Shown here: positions 1 to 8,123 of the stretch, in pieces
Layout: the number at the start of each line of letters is the position of its first letter
Position numbering within the stretch: the first letter of the stretch is position 1
Assembly: GCF_003074055.1 (NCBI RefSeq)
Contig: NZ_CP029043.1
Coordinates: forward strand, 2,162,501-2,226,500
Reading direction: 5' to 3'
Origin: Streptomyces nigra
GTDB taxonomy: Bacteria > Actinomycetota > Actinomycetes > Streptomycetales > Streptomycetaceae
Length of the DNA stretch: 64,000 nucleotides
The notes under the pieces: generated by a model
Databases searched by the model: none
What the model saw: the letters and a program-made list of their open reading frames with translations, nothing else
What the model was told of the DNA's origin: nothing
Position numbers and translations under genes: made by a program

Positions 1-1461
1 CCCGGCGCCGACCACCCCTACGAGGTGCTCCTCGACGACACACCCGTCTGGCCGCCGCCCGACTCGCCGTTCCCGCCCTCCGTCATCCGCACCCCCGCGC
101 CCGGCGACCCCGTCCGCCTCGCCTTCGGCTCCTGCCGCTGGGCCTCCGCCCCCGCCGGTGAACCGGACCCCGTCGGCCCCGACGCCCTCGACACCCTCGC
201 CGCCCGGATCGTCACCGCGCCCGACGGCGAACGCCCCGACGTGCTCGTCCTGCTCGGCGACCAGGTGTACGCCGACGAGACCTCCAAGGCGACCCGCCGC
301 TGGCTCGCCGCCCGCCGCGACCTGAACGACCCGCCCGGCGCCGAGGTCGCGGACTACGAGGAGTACACCCACCTCTACTACGAGTCCTGGCTCGACCCCG
401 AGGTGCGCTGGCTGCTGTCCACCGTGCCCAGCTGCATGATCTTCGACGACCATGACGTGATCGACGACTGGAACACCTCCGCCTCCTGGCTCGCCGACAT
501 GCGGGCCACCCCCTGGTGGCGCGAACGCATCCTGAGCGGCCTCATGTCGTACTGGGTGTATCAGCACCTCGGGAACCTCTCCCCCGGCGAACTCGCCGCC
601 GACCCGCTCTACGGCGCCGTCCGCGCCGTCGCCGACGGCACCGACCCGCTGCGGGACCTCGCCTGCAAGGCGGACGCCGAACCCGCCACCGTGCGCTGGA
701 GCTACCGGCGCGACTTCGGACGCGTCCGCCTGCTCATGGTCGACACCCGGGCCGCCCGCGTCCTCGACGAACAGAACCGCTCCATGCTCGACCCGGGCGA
801 GGAGCGCTGGCTGCGCGAACAGGCGCTCGACACGCCCGAGTCCTGCGACCACCTCCTCATCGGCACCTCACTGCCCTGGCTGCTCCCCCACCTAGTGCAC
901 GACGCCGAGGCCTGGGACGCCGCGCTGTGCAAGGGCGCCCGCGGGGAGCGCTGGGCCCGCTTCGGGGAGAAGCTGCGGCGCGGCGCCGACCTCGAGCACT
1001 GGGCGGCCTTCCCTGAGTCGTTCGACGCCCTGACCGACCTCGTCGCCGAGGCCGGGTCCGGGCCGGACGCCCCCGCGACCGTGTGCGTCCTGTCCGGGGA
1101 CGTCCACCACGCCTACGTCGCCGAACCCACCTGGCCCGACGGCGAGAGGAGCCCCCGCGCCCGGGTCCTCCAGCTGACCTGCTCCCCCGTGCACAACGCG
1201 GTCCCCGCGGCCATCCGGTTCGGCTTCCGCTTCGGCTGGAGCGGACTCGCCCGCGGCCTCGGCGGCTGGATCGCCGGACACGGCCGCTCCCGGCGCCCCA
1301 AGATCGACTGGCGCCGCACCGGCGGACCCTGGTTCGGCAACCAGCTGATGACCCTCACCCTCGACGGACGCTCGGCACGACTGCGGCTGGAACAGGCCCG
1401 CGCACGACGCGGCGCACCGGCACAGCTGCGGACCGTCATGGAGACCGACCTGACGGACTGA
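1..1461 (+). CDS. PhoD-like metallophosphatase (5' end outside window)
   Basis: The reading frame is open to base 1, with a sensible protein beginning PGADHPYEV, so the true start lies upstream and the GTG at 25 is internal. Counting from base 1, the PhoD-type metallophosphatase motifs are present: GSCR near 43-46, GDQVYADE 86-93, DDHD 149-152 and SGDVHH 365-370, followed by QLTCSPVHN. In this family these residues bind the metal cluster that hydrolyses phosphomonoesters or phosphodiesters. No signal peptide can be judged because the N-terminus is missing. The exact substrate cannot be inferred; Streptomyces carry several such paralogues. The family call is secure. Confidence 0.9.
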   Translation, partial: PGADHPYEVLLDDTPVWPPPDSPFPPSVIRTPAPGDPVRLAFGSCRWASAPAGEPDPVGPDALDTLAARIVTAPDGERPDVLVLLGDQVYADETSKATRRWLAARRDLNDPPGAEVADYEEYTHLYYESWLDPEVRWLLSTVPSCMIFDDHDVIDDWNTSASWLADMRATPWWRERILSGLMSYWVYQHLGNLSPGELAADPLYGAVRAVADGTDPLRDLACKADAEPATVRWSYRRDFGRVRLLMVDTRAARVLDEQNRSMLDPGEERWLREQALDTPESCDHLLIGTSLPWLLPHLVHDAEAWDAALCKGARGERWARFGEKLRRGADLEHWAAFPESFDALTDLVAEAGSGPDAPATVCVLSGDVHHAYVAEPTWPDGERSPRARVLQLTCSPVHNAVPAAIRFGFRFGWSGLARGLGGWIAGHGRSRRPKIDWRRTGGPWFGNQLMTLTLDGRSARLRLEQARARRGAPAQLRTVMETDLTD

Positions 1462-1637
1462 CCCGGCGGCCCGCTCCGGGGCCCGGAAGAAGAAAACTCC
1501 ACAACGAACACACGAGCCCCCGATGAACCGGATGTCACACCGGCGGCGTACGCTGTATGGCTGACACAGGCCGCTCCTGCCGCTCCCCCGCGACATCGCG
1601 GCACGGTTGGCCACGGGGGTGGAAACGGGGAGTTGCG

Positions 1638-2258
1638 GTGCTCGAAAGTCTCGCGGACGTGGGATCGCTGACGGCGGCCCCATGGATCTACGCGGCCGTC
1701 GGGCTGTCGGTCCTGCTGGACGTGTTCCTGCCGGTCCTGCCCAGCGGCGTCCTCGTCATCACCGCGGCCACGGCGGCGGCCGCCGGCTCCGGCGCCGCGA
1801 CCGGACAGGTCCCCGACGACGTCCCCGACATCCTCGCCCTCACCCTGTGCGCCGCCACCGCGTCCGTCCTCGGCGACCTCGTCGCCTACCGGCTCGCCTG
1901 GCGCGGCGGCCCCCGCCTCGACCGCGCCCTCGCCCGGTCCCGGCGGCTCGCCTCCGCGCAGGAACGTCTCGGCGCCGCCCTGTCCCGGGGCGGCGGCGCC
2001 CTCGTCGTCCTGGCCCGCTTCGCCCCCGCCGGCCGCTCCCTGGTCTCCTTCGGCGCCGGTGCCACCCGCCGCAGCCCCCGCGACTTCCTGCCCTGGTCCG
2101 CCGTCGCCGGCCTCGCCTGGGCCGTCTACAGCGTGGCCCTCGGCTACCTCGGCGCCCAGTGGCTGGGTGCCACCTGGGTCGCCACGCTCGTCTCGGTGGC
2201 GGCACTCTTCGGCGCCGGAGCCGTGGCCACGTTCCTGATGCGCCGCAACCCGGCGTGA
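1638..2258 (+). CDS. DedA/SNARE-associated family membrane protein
   Basis: A protein of about 206 residues with hydrophobic stretches at roughly 15-45, 65-80, 135-160 and 170-200. The segment RFAPAGRSLVSFGAGATRRSPRDFL resembles the conserved arginine motif of DedA (VTT-domain) membrane proteins, which are undecaprenyl-phosphate or phospholipid flippases/transporters in other bacteria. I chose GTG 1638 because GGGGAG lies about 6 bases upstream; the frame extends to an ATG at 1557 without a convincing ribosome site. It follows the phosphatase at 177 bases and has a lipoprotein gene downstream. The transported molecule is inferred from the family only. Confidence 0.72.
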   Translation: MLESLADVGSLTAAPWIYAAVGLSVLLDVFLPVLPSGVLVITAATAAAAGSGAATGQVPDDVPDILALTLCAATASVLGDLVAYRLAWRGGPRLDRALARSRRLASAQERLGAALSRGGGALVVLARFAPAGRSLVSFGAGATRRSPRDFLPWSAVAGLAWAVYSVALGYLGAQWLGATWVATLVSVAALFGAGAVATFLMRRNPA

Positions 2259-2367
2259 GCGCGCTCATGTGACCCTGAGTGGCCGGTGGACCCCTCCGCG
2301 TGCACGATGGGTCACGAGGAAGGGCCGCCCGGCCCGCCCGACGTGTCCGCGTCCGGAAGGGACCCCC

Positions 2368-3009
2368 ATGAGCGGTAAGAGCGCTCGCGCGCCGAAGGCG
2401 ACGACACCACCCCGACGGGCCCGCGCACGCACCGCCCTGACCGCACTCCTCCTCGCCGTCCTGGGTGCGACGGCCCTCACCGGATGCGGCGGGGACGACG
2501 ACGGCGACGGCTCCGCGTCCGCCCGCCCCACCCCCACACCCCCCGACACGGCCTCCTTCTCCGGCTCGCCCGCGCCCGGCCTGTCCTCCCTGGAGGCCTC
2601 CGCCCGCGAACGCGCCTCGGCCGCCGCCTCCTCCGCCTCCGCCCGCGCCTCCGCGTTCGAGGCCTCCGTGTCGGCGGAGATCCAACGGGCCAACGACGCC
2701 GCCCAGGAACAGCTCAAGGACGTCGACGGACGCGGCAACGCCACCGCCGACGTCTCCCTCACCGGCAAACCCCGCGCCGACACCGGCGACCTGCTGGCCG
2801 TCGTCGTGGCCATCACCAACCGCACGGACGAGACCGCGTCCTACGCCGTGCAGGTCGACTTCCGCGACCCGGACGGCAAGGTCGTCGAGACCCGGTTCGT
2901 CGGCGCCGAGGACCTCGAGCCCGGCGAACGCGCCGAGCCCGTCGCCATCAGCCGCAAGCCCCCCGAGCCCCGCCTGACCGCCGAGATCGCCAAGGCCCAG
3001 CGCTACTGA
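2368..3009 (+). CDS. secreted lipoprotein, FxLYD-like C-terminal domain
   Basis: 213 residues from ATG 2368, with a GGAAGG-type ribosome site just upstream. The N-terminus has an Arg/Lys-rich region, a hydrophobic core and the lipobox LTGC with Cys40, so it should be lipid-anchored on the outer face of the membrane. Residues 45-110 are Asp/Pro/Ala/Ser-rich linker and a helical Ala-rich stretch. The last ~80 residues (around TGKPRADTGDLLAVVVAITN) look like a small beta-sandwich of the FxLYD/DUF type found in secreted actinobacterial proteins. No enzyme motif is visible. Function unknown. Confidence 0.7.
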   Translation: MSGKSARAPKATTPPRRARARTALTALLLAVLGATALTGCGGDDDGDGSASARPTPTPPDTASFSGSPAPGLSSLEASARERASAAASSASARASAFEASVSAEIQRANDAAQEQLKDVDGRGNATADVSLTGKPRADTGDLLAVVVAITNRTDETASYAVQVDFRDPDGKVVETRFVGAEDLEPGERAEPVAISRKPPEPRLTAEIAKAQRY

Positions 3010-3033
3010 CGGCGAGCTGAGCCCGCGCTCGAC

Positions 3034-3264
3034 TCACCCCGCCTGCCGGGCCGCCTGCCCCCGGACCTCCAGGCCGTCGAGCAACTCGGCCGTGGCCTGC
3101 GCGATCACATCGACGGCACGATCGAAGACCTCGCGGTTGTGCGCGGCGGGGGCCCGGAAACCCGACACCTTGCGCACGTACTGGAGCGCGGCGGCACGGA
3201 TCTCGTCCTCCGTCGCCTCCTCGGGCAACACGGGCGGACGAAGCGTCTTGATACTGCGGCACAT
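3034..3264 (-). CDS. DUF2277 family protein
   Basis: 76 residues beginning MCRSIKTLRPP, with a GGGGGGAG ribosome site a few bases upstream. The MCRSIKxLRPP start followed by ATEDEIRAAALQYVRKVSG and an Asn-rich helical stretch is the DUF2277 signature, a small actinobacterial protein of unknown function. The frame is open further upstream but the extension is Arg/Ser-rich shadow coding. It is the downstream neighbour of the methyltransferase on the same strand, 40 bases away, so the two are probably co-transcribed. Confidence 0.82.
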   Translation of the reverse strand: MCRSIKTLRPPVLPEEATEDEIRAAALQYVRKVSGFRAPAAHNREVFDRAVDVIAQATAELLDGLEVRGQAARQAG

Positions 3265-3304
3265 GCGCCCAGTCTCCCCCCGCCGACCCCGCCGCGTGAA
3301 CCTT

Positions 3305-4030
3305 TCACGGACGCCGCGCGACGAAGACGAACTCCCGCCCCGGCCGATCAGGCGCATCCCGCACCTCGTCCACCACGAACCCTTCGGCAACGAGATCCGC
3401 CGCCACCTCCTCAAGCTCCCGAAACCGCAACGTCGACTCCGAGGTCAGCACAGACCCGTCCCCGGCGAACACGAAGTTCGCCCGGAAGGACACCGACGGC
3501 AGCCGCACATCCGTCAACTCGAACCACGTCTCGACGGCCCCGACCCCCGGAACCTCCGTCACCCGCCGGGACCGCTCACGGGTCCACTCCTCCCAGGCCC
3601 GCCGGCCCGGATCCCGCGTCTCCAGCACCAGACGCCCACCGGGCCGCAAAGCCTCACGGGCCCCGCGCAACGTGCCCCGCCAGTCACCGGGATCGACGAT
3701 GGCCTGCGCAACGTTCGCCGTCATGGTCACGAGATCGACCGTCAAAGGCGGCAGCACCGTGGCAGCCCCGTGGATCCAGCGCACCCGCCCGGCACCCGGC
3801 TTGCCCCGGGCGACATCGAGCGACGCCCCGGCGGGATCGACGGCGACGACCTCGATGCCCCGGTCGGCCAGCAGCAGCGCGAACACCCCCGTCCCACAGC
3901 CGATGTCCAGCACACTCCGCGCCCCGAACTCCTCGGCGATCCCCACGTAGACGTCGAGATCACTGCGGTCGGAGTCCAGGGGGTCGTAGAGCGCGGCGAG
4001 CCGCGGATCAGCGAAACAGTCGTCAGCCAT
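3305..4030 (-). CDS. class I SAM-dependent methyltransferase
   Basis: 241 residues from ATG 4030. The SAM-binding motif I LDIGCGTG is at 41-48, the acidic end of strand 2 (VVAVDPAG) follows, and a post-motif LRPGGRLVLETRDPG stretch matches the class I Rossmann methyltransferase fold (Methyltransf_25/11 type). The methyl acceptor is not evident. It precedes the DUF2277 gene in the same direction. The ATG is preferred because the longer open frame upstream reads into the promoter region of the divergent 4166 gene. Confidence 0.85.
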   Translation of the reverse strand: MADDCFADPRLAALYDPLDSDRSDLDVYVGIAEEFGARSVLDIGCGTGVFALLLADRGIEVVAVDPAGASLDVARGKPGAGRVRWIHGAATVLPPLTVDLVTMTANVAQAIVDPGDWRGTLRGAREALRPGGRLVLETRDPGRRAWEEWTRERSRRVTEVPGVGAVETWFELTDVRLPSVSFRANFVFAGDGSVLTSESTLRFRELEEVAADLVAEGFVVDEVRDAPDRPGREFVFVARRP

Positions 4031-4165
4031 GAGCGCGACCGTAGGCAACGCGGCCTCCGCGCAACCACCGCATTTCCGCGTCGACGCCCGCCCCTCACAC
4101 ACCCGTTCGCATGAACCTCCCGAAGCGACTCGCCACCCAAAATCGAACAGGCGTAGCATTGAGGC

Positions 4166-4507
4166 GTGGCTACGCCCTATGACTTTCCGAGTGACCTCCT
4201 CGCCGGCCAGGAGGAGCTGCATCAGGTCCGGGCCGAGCTGTCGGCCCTGCTGAGACGGCTGCCCTGGTCGGTCGTGCCCCTGGACGGCTTCAGCGACGAC
4301 AACGGCTGGCGCAAGATCGAGCGCCCGGCGTCCCCCGGCTGGACGGAGGACGAACAGGCGGAAGTGGAGAAGCTCCGCCGCCGCGAACACGAACTCGCGG
4401 TGTTCGTCAGCGGCCACCGCTTCTGGTCGCAGCTCGACGGGGCGGCCCGGGTCGACGCCCGGATGAAGCTCAAGCACACGAAGGACGACCCGGAGGAGAC
4501 GCCCTGA
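4166..4507 (+). CDS. conserved hypothetical protein, 113 aa
   Basis: A small soluble protein starting at GTG 4166 with MATPYDFPSDL. The middle is Arg/Glu-rich and probably helical (EDEQAEVEKLRRREHELAVF), and the end is lysine-rich. No domain, membrane segment or metal motif is recognised. Codon use is normal for the neighbourhood, so it is probably real. It is divergent from the methyltransferase and is followed by a 12-bp hairpin before the tRNA. Confidence 0.65.
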   Translation: MATPYDFPSDLLAGQEELHQVRAELSALLRRLPWSVVPLDGFSDDNGWRKIERPASPGWTEDEQAEVEKLRRREHELAVFVSGHRFWSQLDGAARVDARMKLKHTKDDPEETP

Positions 4508-4513
4508 CACACG

Positions 4514-4546
4514 AAAGGACCCCGGCCATGACGACCGGGGTCCTTT
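4514..4546. terminator. 12-bp hairpin between a hypothetical gene and tRNA-Val
   Basis: AAAGGACCCCGG at 4514-4525 pairs with CCGGGGTCCTTT at 4535-4546 around a 9-base loop. It lies just after the stop of the 4166 gene and just downstream of the tRNA on the other strand, so it can end both transcripts. Confidence 0.75.
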
Positions 4547-4553
4547 CCCCGTG

Positions 4554-4625
<72 letters not shown>

Positions 4626-4811
4626 GGGACGAGTCGACAGCCTACATTGTCCCCGGCTCCGGGCCACATACCGATATCCCCGCCCGGGGGCTAACCCCAC
4701 CCCCGGTCCGGTAGAAGGCCGGATTCTCCGGGTGGCGCGCGGTCCGTACGGTCGGAGCATCGTCGGAGGCCGGGCCGGAAGAGGCCGGGTGCTGCTCGGG
4801 GGGAGATCGTC

Positions 4812-5582
4812 GTGGCCCGTTCCGTTCCTGTTCGGATCGCTGTCGCCGGGGTGCTCGTGGCCGTGGTCGCGGGGGTGAGTGGGTGTGGGGCGTCCGCCGG
4901 GGACGACGAGGAGCCGGAGCGGCGGTCGTTCGCGTTGGAGGGGCGGACGCTGACCGTGGACTCGGACGACTCGGCGCTCGAGATCATCGCGGCCGAGGAG
5001 CATGAGGCCGGGGCGGTCGAGGTGACGCGGTGGTTCGAGGGGTCGGTGGTCTTCGGGGCGGATCCGAAGGTGACCTGGTCGATGAAGGACGACCGGCTGG
5101 TGCTGCGGGAGAAGTGCTCCGGGGTGGTCGCCGACTGCTCGTCCAGGCATCGGATCGAGGTGCCGCGCGGGGTCACCGTGCGGGTGCTGGACGGGGACGG
5201 GAGTGTGCGGGCGCGGGGGTTCGAGGACCCGTTGCACATCAAGACCGGGGACGGTTCGGTGCAGGTCAGCGACTCCAGTGGGGCGCTGGATCTGGAGACC
5301 GGGGACGGTTCCGTGCGGGTGTTCGACGTCGCGTCGCGCAAGGTGCGGGCGAAGTCCGGGGACGGGTCGGTGCGGCTGTCCCTGGGGAGCGTGCCGGATC
5401 TGGTGGAGACGCGGAGCGGGGACGGTTCGGTGACCGTCGAGGTGCCTCGGGCCGGTTACCGGGTGGAGGCGGAGGCCGGGGACGGTTCGGTGGATGTGTC
5501 GGTGCCGCGGGACGCCTCCAGCTCCCGTCGGATCAGCGCGCACAGCGGCGACGGGAACATCACGGTGCGAACGGCGAACTGA
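4812..5582 (+). CDS. DUF4097-type lipoprotein with GDGSV repeats
   Basis: 256 residues from GTG 4812, preceded by GGGGGGAG. A signal peptide ends in the lipobox VSGC with Cys25. After a ~90-residue N-terminal part come seven repeats centred on GDGSV (six exact, the last GDGNI), each about 18-20 residues, alternating with short hydrophobic strands. This is the DUF4097 pattern, predicted to form a right-handed beta-helix or beta-roll outside the cell. The two cysteines in the middle (REKCSGVVADCSS) could form a disulphide. Role unknown; other DUF4097 proteins are linked to envelope adhesion or stress. Confidence 0.82.
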   Translation: MARSVPVRIAVAGVLVAVVAGVSGCGASAGDDEEPERRSFALEGRTLTVDSDDSALEIIAAEEHEAGAVEVTRWFEGSVVFGADPKVTWSMKDDRLVLREKCSGVVADCSSRHRIEVPRGVTVRVLDGDGSVRARGFEDPLHIKTGDGSVQVSDSSGALDLETGDGSVRVFDVASRKVRAKSGDGSVRLSLGSVPDLVETRSGDGSVTVEVPRAGYRVEAEAGDGSVDVSVPRDASSSRRISAHSGDGNITVRTAN

Positions 5583-5655
5583 CCGGCCCGTGTGTTCGTC
5601 CTTCACCGGTGGGAGAATGACACCGGCAGGGTGAATGACAGCACGGGAGAGGGAT

Positions 5656-7077
5656 GTGACGGCGACACCTCCGCAGCCGAACTCGCCGTCCGTGCCGCCC
5701 GTGATGCGGCGGCCCCGTCCTGTGCGCCGGGTGCGGCCCGGTGCGCGTCTCGCCCTGGACCGTCTGGTGCTGGCCGTCGCCCTTCCCGTCGTCGCCGTTC
5801 TCGCGCTGCCGGCCGCGTTCGCGGGTGGCGGGACGCGGCGATGGTTCGGTGGGCGGGCGGAGAATCAGCGGGCGGAGGCGCAGGCGGCGAAGGACGCCGC
5901 GGCTGCCGCCTTCTATGAGCTGGACACCGCGCAGCGGGATCTGCGGATCTCGATAGAGACGATCGCGGCCGTGGACGACTCGCCGGCGGCTCGCCGGGCG
6001 GTCGAGGGGTTCGAGGCGCTGGGCCGGCGGATCGACGAGGCCAGCCACCGCTATATCCAGGCGGTCGACGCGCACGATCTGGACCGTGACGATCTGGAGG
6101 CCTCGGCGGCGGGCCGGGCGCGTGCCGAGCTGAGCCGGGCGAAGGACGACCTGGACGGCGTACGGCGTGAGCTGGACCGGTTCGCGGACGGGCTGGGGCC
6201 GTTGCTGGGGAAGGCGGAGACGCAGCTGGCGCGGTTGGCGCCGGCGGTGGAGCGGGCCCGGCAGGGGCTGCTCGCGGCGTCGAACGCGCTGGACTCGGTG
6301 CGGGGGTCGGGGCTGCGGGCGGACGATCTGGCGGCGCGGCTGGCGGCTCTGGGGCCGGAGCTGACGCTGCTGAACGAGGGGGCGGGGCGGCACGGTGTGC
6401 CGCAGACGCTGGAGCGGGCGGAGCGGGTCGCGCGGGAGGCCGGGGCGATCCGGGCGGAGGCGGAGCGGCTGCCGGAGCGCGCGGCGGAGATCGATCACCG
6501 GCTGGTGTCGCTGCGGACGCGGGCGCAGGCGCTGACGACGCGGGCGGAACAGGTGGAGCCGGTGCTGAGCGAGTTGCGGCGGCGGTTCACGGTGGCGTGC
6601 TGGCAGGACCTGCAGGGGGTGCCGGAGACGGCCGCGGAGAACGTACGGCAGGCCGAGGTGAAGCTGGCGGAGGCGCGGGCGGCGCGGGACGCGCAGCGCT
6701 GGCCGGACGCGACGGCGTTGCTGTCGACGGTGCGGGCGCTGCTGAACGCGACGGACGAGTCGGTGTCGGCGGCGGGTGACCGGCTGCGCCGGCTGAACGA
6801 GGTGCAGAAGGATCCGGAGCGGGAGATCGAGCGGACGCGGTTCGCGATCCGGGACGCGCAGCGGCTGGCGATGGCGGGGCGGAACACGCCGGATCCGCGG
6901 CACGCGCGGCCGTTGGACGAGTCGGTGGCGCGGCTGGAGCGGGCGATCGGCACGCTGGAGGGCCGGCATCCGGACTACTGGCACTTCCTGACCGAGACCG
7001 AGGCGGTGCGGCAGTCGGTGGCGCGGGTGGTGGCGCGGATCCGTGAGGAGCGGGGCGGCGGTCACGGGCCGGGCTAA
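5656..7077 (+). CDS. membrane-anchored coiled-coil protein
   Basis: 473 residues from GTG 5656, which has a GGAGAGGGA ribosome site; the in-frame ATG 5635 is an alternative with a poorer site. After a Pro/Arg-rich N-terminus there is one transmembrane segment (VLAVALPVVAVLALPAAFAGG, split here by its own sequence). The rest is almost entirely long Ala/Glu/Arg helices with heptad character. Similar Streptomyces proteins carry a TPM domain before the helices; none is visible here. No catalytic motif is seen. It may be a scaffold on either face of the membrane. The FmdB-type gene follows by 9 bases, so they are probably co-transcribed. Confidence 0.72.
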   Translation: MTATPPQPNSPSVPPVMRRPRPVRRVRPGARLALDRLVLAVALPVVAVLALPAAFAGGGTRRWFGGRAENQRAEAQAAKDAAAAAFYELDTAQRDLRISIETIAAVDDSPAARRAVEGFEALGRRIDEASHRYIQAVDAHDLDRDDLEASAAGRARAELSRAKDDLDGVRRELDRFADGLGPLLGKAETQLARLAPAVERARQGLLAASNALDSVRGSGLRADDLAARLAALGPELTLLNEGAGRHGVPQTLERAERVAREAGAIRAEAERLPERAAEIDHRLVSLRTRAQALTTRAEQVEPVLSELRRRFTVACWQDLQGVPETAAENVRQAEVKLAEARAARDAQRWPDATALLSTVRALLNATDESVSAAGDRLRRLNEVQKDPEREIERTRFAIRDAQRLAMAGRNTPDPRHARPLDESVARLERAIGTLEGRHPDYWHFLTETEAVRQSVARVVARIREERGGGHGPG

Positions 7078-7086
7078 TCTGTGGTC

Positions 7087-7302
7087 ATGCCTCGCTACGA
7101 GTACCGCTGCCGCAGTTGCGGCGACACGTTCGAACTGAGCCGGCCGATGGCGGAGTCGTCCGCTCCGGCGAATTGCCCGGCCGGGCACGACGACACGGTG
7201 AAGCTGTTGTCGACGGTGGCCGTGGGTGGGACCGCGAGCGCCCCCGCGGCGCCCAGGGCGTCCGGCGGGGGCGGCTGCTGCGGCGGGGGCTGCTGCGGCT
7301 AG
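7087..7302 (+). CDS. FmdB family zinc-ribbon protein
   Basis: 71 residues starting MPRYEYRCRSCG, the typical FmdB/CxxC_CXXC_SSSS regulatory-protein start. Cys8, Cys11, Cys30 and His34 are candidate zinc ligands. The end is unusually Gly/Cys-rich (GGGGCCGGGCCG), which adds four more cysteines. Family members are small and of unproven regulatory function. It lies directly after the coiled-coil gene; the HAD gene on the other strand ends at 7299, so the two stop codons overlap. Confidence 0.85.
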   Translation: MPRYEYRCRSCGDTFELSRPMAESSAPANCPAGHDDTVKLLSTVAVGGTASAPAAPRASGGGGCCGGGCCG

Positions 7303-8123
7303 CCCGTTGCGCCGGCTGTCGTGCCGGCCGCCTTCAGGAACTCCCTCAGGATGCGTTCGCCCGCGAGGACGCCTCGTTCGGGCAGGGCGGTGACGGCGGG
7401 GGCGGTGAAGGCGGTGTCGGCGAGTTCGCCGTGGCCGGGGCGCCAGCCGCGGTCGGCGGCGAGCAGCAGGTCGGCGTCGAGCAGGGAGTCCCCGGCGGCG
7501 AGGGTGAGTTCGGCGCCCGTGCGGCGGGCGAGTTCACGCAGGGCCGCGCTCTTGGTGAGCGGTTTGGGGACGGCGTAGATCTTGCGGCCCTGGAGGGAGA
7601 CGGTCCAGCCGCGGTTCTCGGCCCAGACGGCGAGTTCCTTCACCCATTCCTCGGGGAGCAGTTCGCGTTCGACGACGAGGTAGGCGAAGAGGTCCTCGGC
7701 GACGCGGTGCTTGCGGACCCAGGCCGGTGAGGCGGTGGCCATCAGGTGGTCCTGGATCTCGGCGAGGGGTGCGCAGCTCTCGGCGAGGCGGGCGGTGACC
7801 TGGGCGTGCCAGTCGGGGTCGGAGACGCCGTCGACGAGGAGGTGCCCGCCGTTGGCGCAGATGGCGTAGGTGGGGGGCGGGCCGGGCAGGTTGATGCGCT
7901 GGTACTGCTTGCGGGTGCGCGTGGTGGTGGGGACGAAGAGCGCGCGGTCGCCGAGGTCGGTGAGCAGCTGAGCGGCCGTCTCGGTCATGTAGGACAGCGG
8001 TCTGCTCTCGTGGACCTCGACGCAGAGCAGGCGTGGGGCCCGGGCGTCGGGCATGGTGAGCGCGAGGGCGGCGGCGGAGTAGATCAGGGTGCGGTCGAGG
8101 TCGCTGGCGACGATCACGGGCAT
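7299..8123 (-). CDS. HAD-superfamily phosphatase of the Ter-associated biosynthetic module
   Basis: 274 residues. The HAD motifs are DLDRT (Asp8 nucleophile, Asp10), TTRT 67-70, a conserved lysine in PLTKSAA near 191, and GDSLLD 211-216. It resembles the Cof/sucrose-phosphatase-like branch, which dephosphorylates small phosphorylated metabolites. Its ATG overlaps the stop of the upstream PRTase fusion gene (TGATG), so translation is probably coupled. HAD, phosphoribosyltransferase, CitE-like lyase and PELOTA genes linked to TerD genes form a known predicted nucleoside-like biosynthetic module; the real substrate has not been shown here. Confidence 0.85.
   Translation of the reverse strand: MPVIVASDLDRTLIYSAAALALTMPDARAPRLLCVEVHESRPLSYMTETAAQLLTDLGDRALFVPTTTRTRKQYQRINLPGPPPTYAICANGGHLLVDGVSDPDWHAQVTARLAESCAPLAEIQDHLMATASPAWVRKHRVAEDLFAYLVVERELLPEEWVKELAVWAENRGWTVSLQGRKIYAVPKPLTKSAALRELARRTGAELTLAAGDSLLDADLLLAADRGWRPGHGELADTAFTAPAVTALPERGVLAGERILREFLKAAGTTAGATG

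Noticed and set aside
3092-4114. 340-residue plus frame over the methyltransferase
   Set aside because: His/Arg/Pro-rich shadow; the minus frame carries the SAM motif.
5200-5560. DNA tandem repeat array
   Set aside because: The repetition is at the protein level (GDGSV); codons around it vary, so it is a repeat protein and not a satellite.
5560-7188. 542-residue minus-strand frame over the coiled-coil gene
   Set aside because: Arg/Pro/Leu-rich with no domain; shadow of the plus-strand coding frame.
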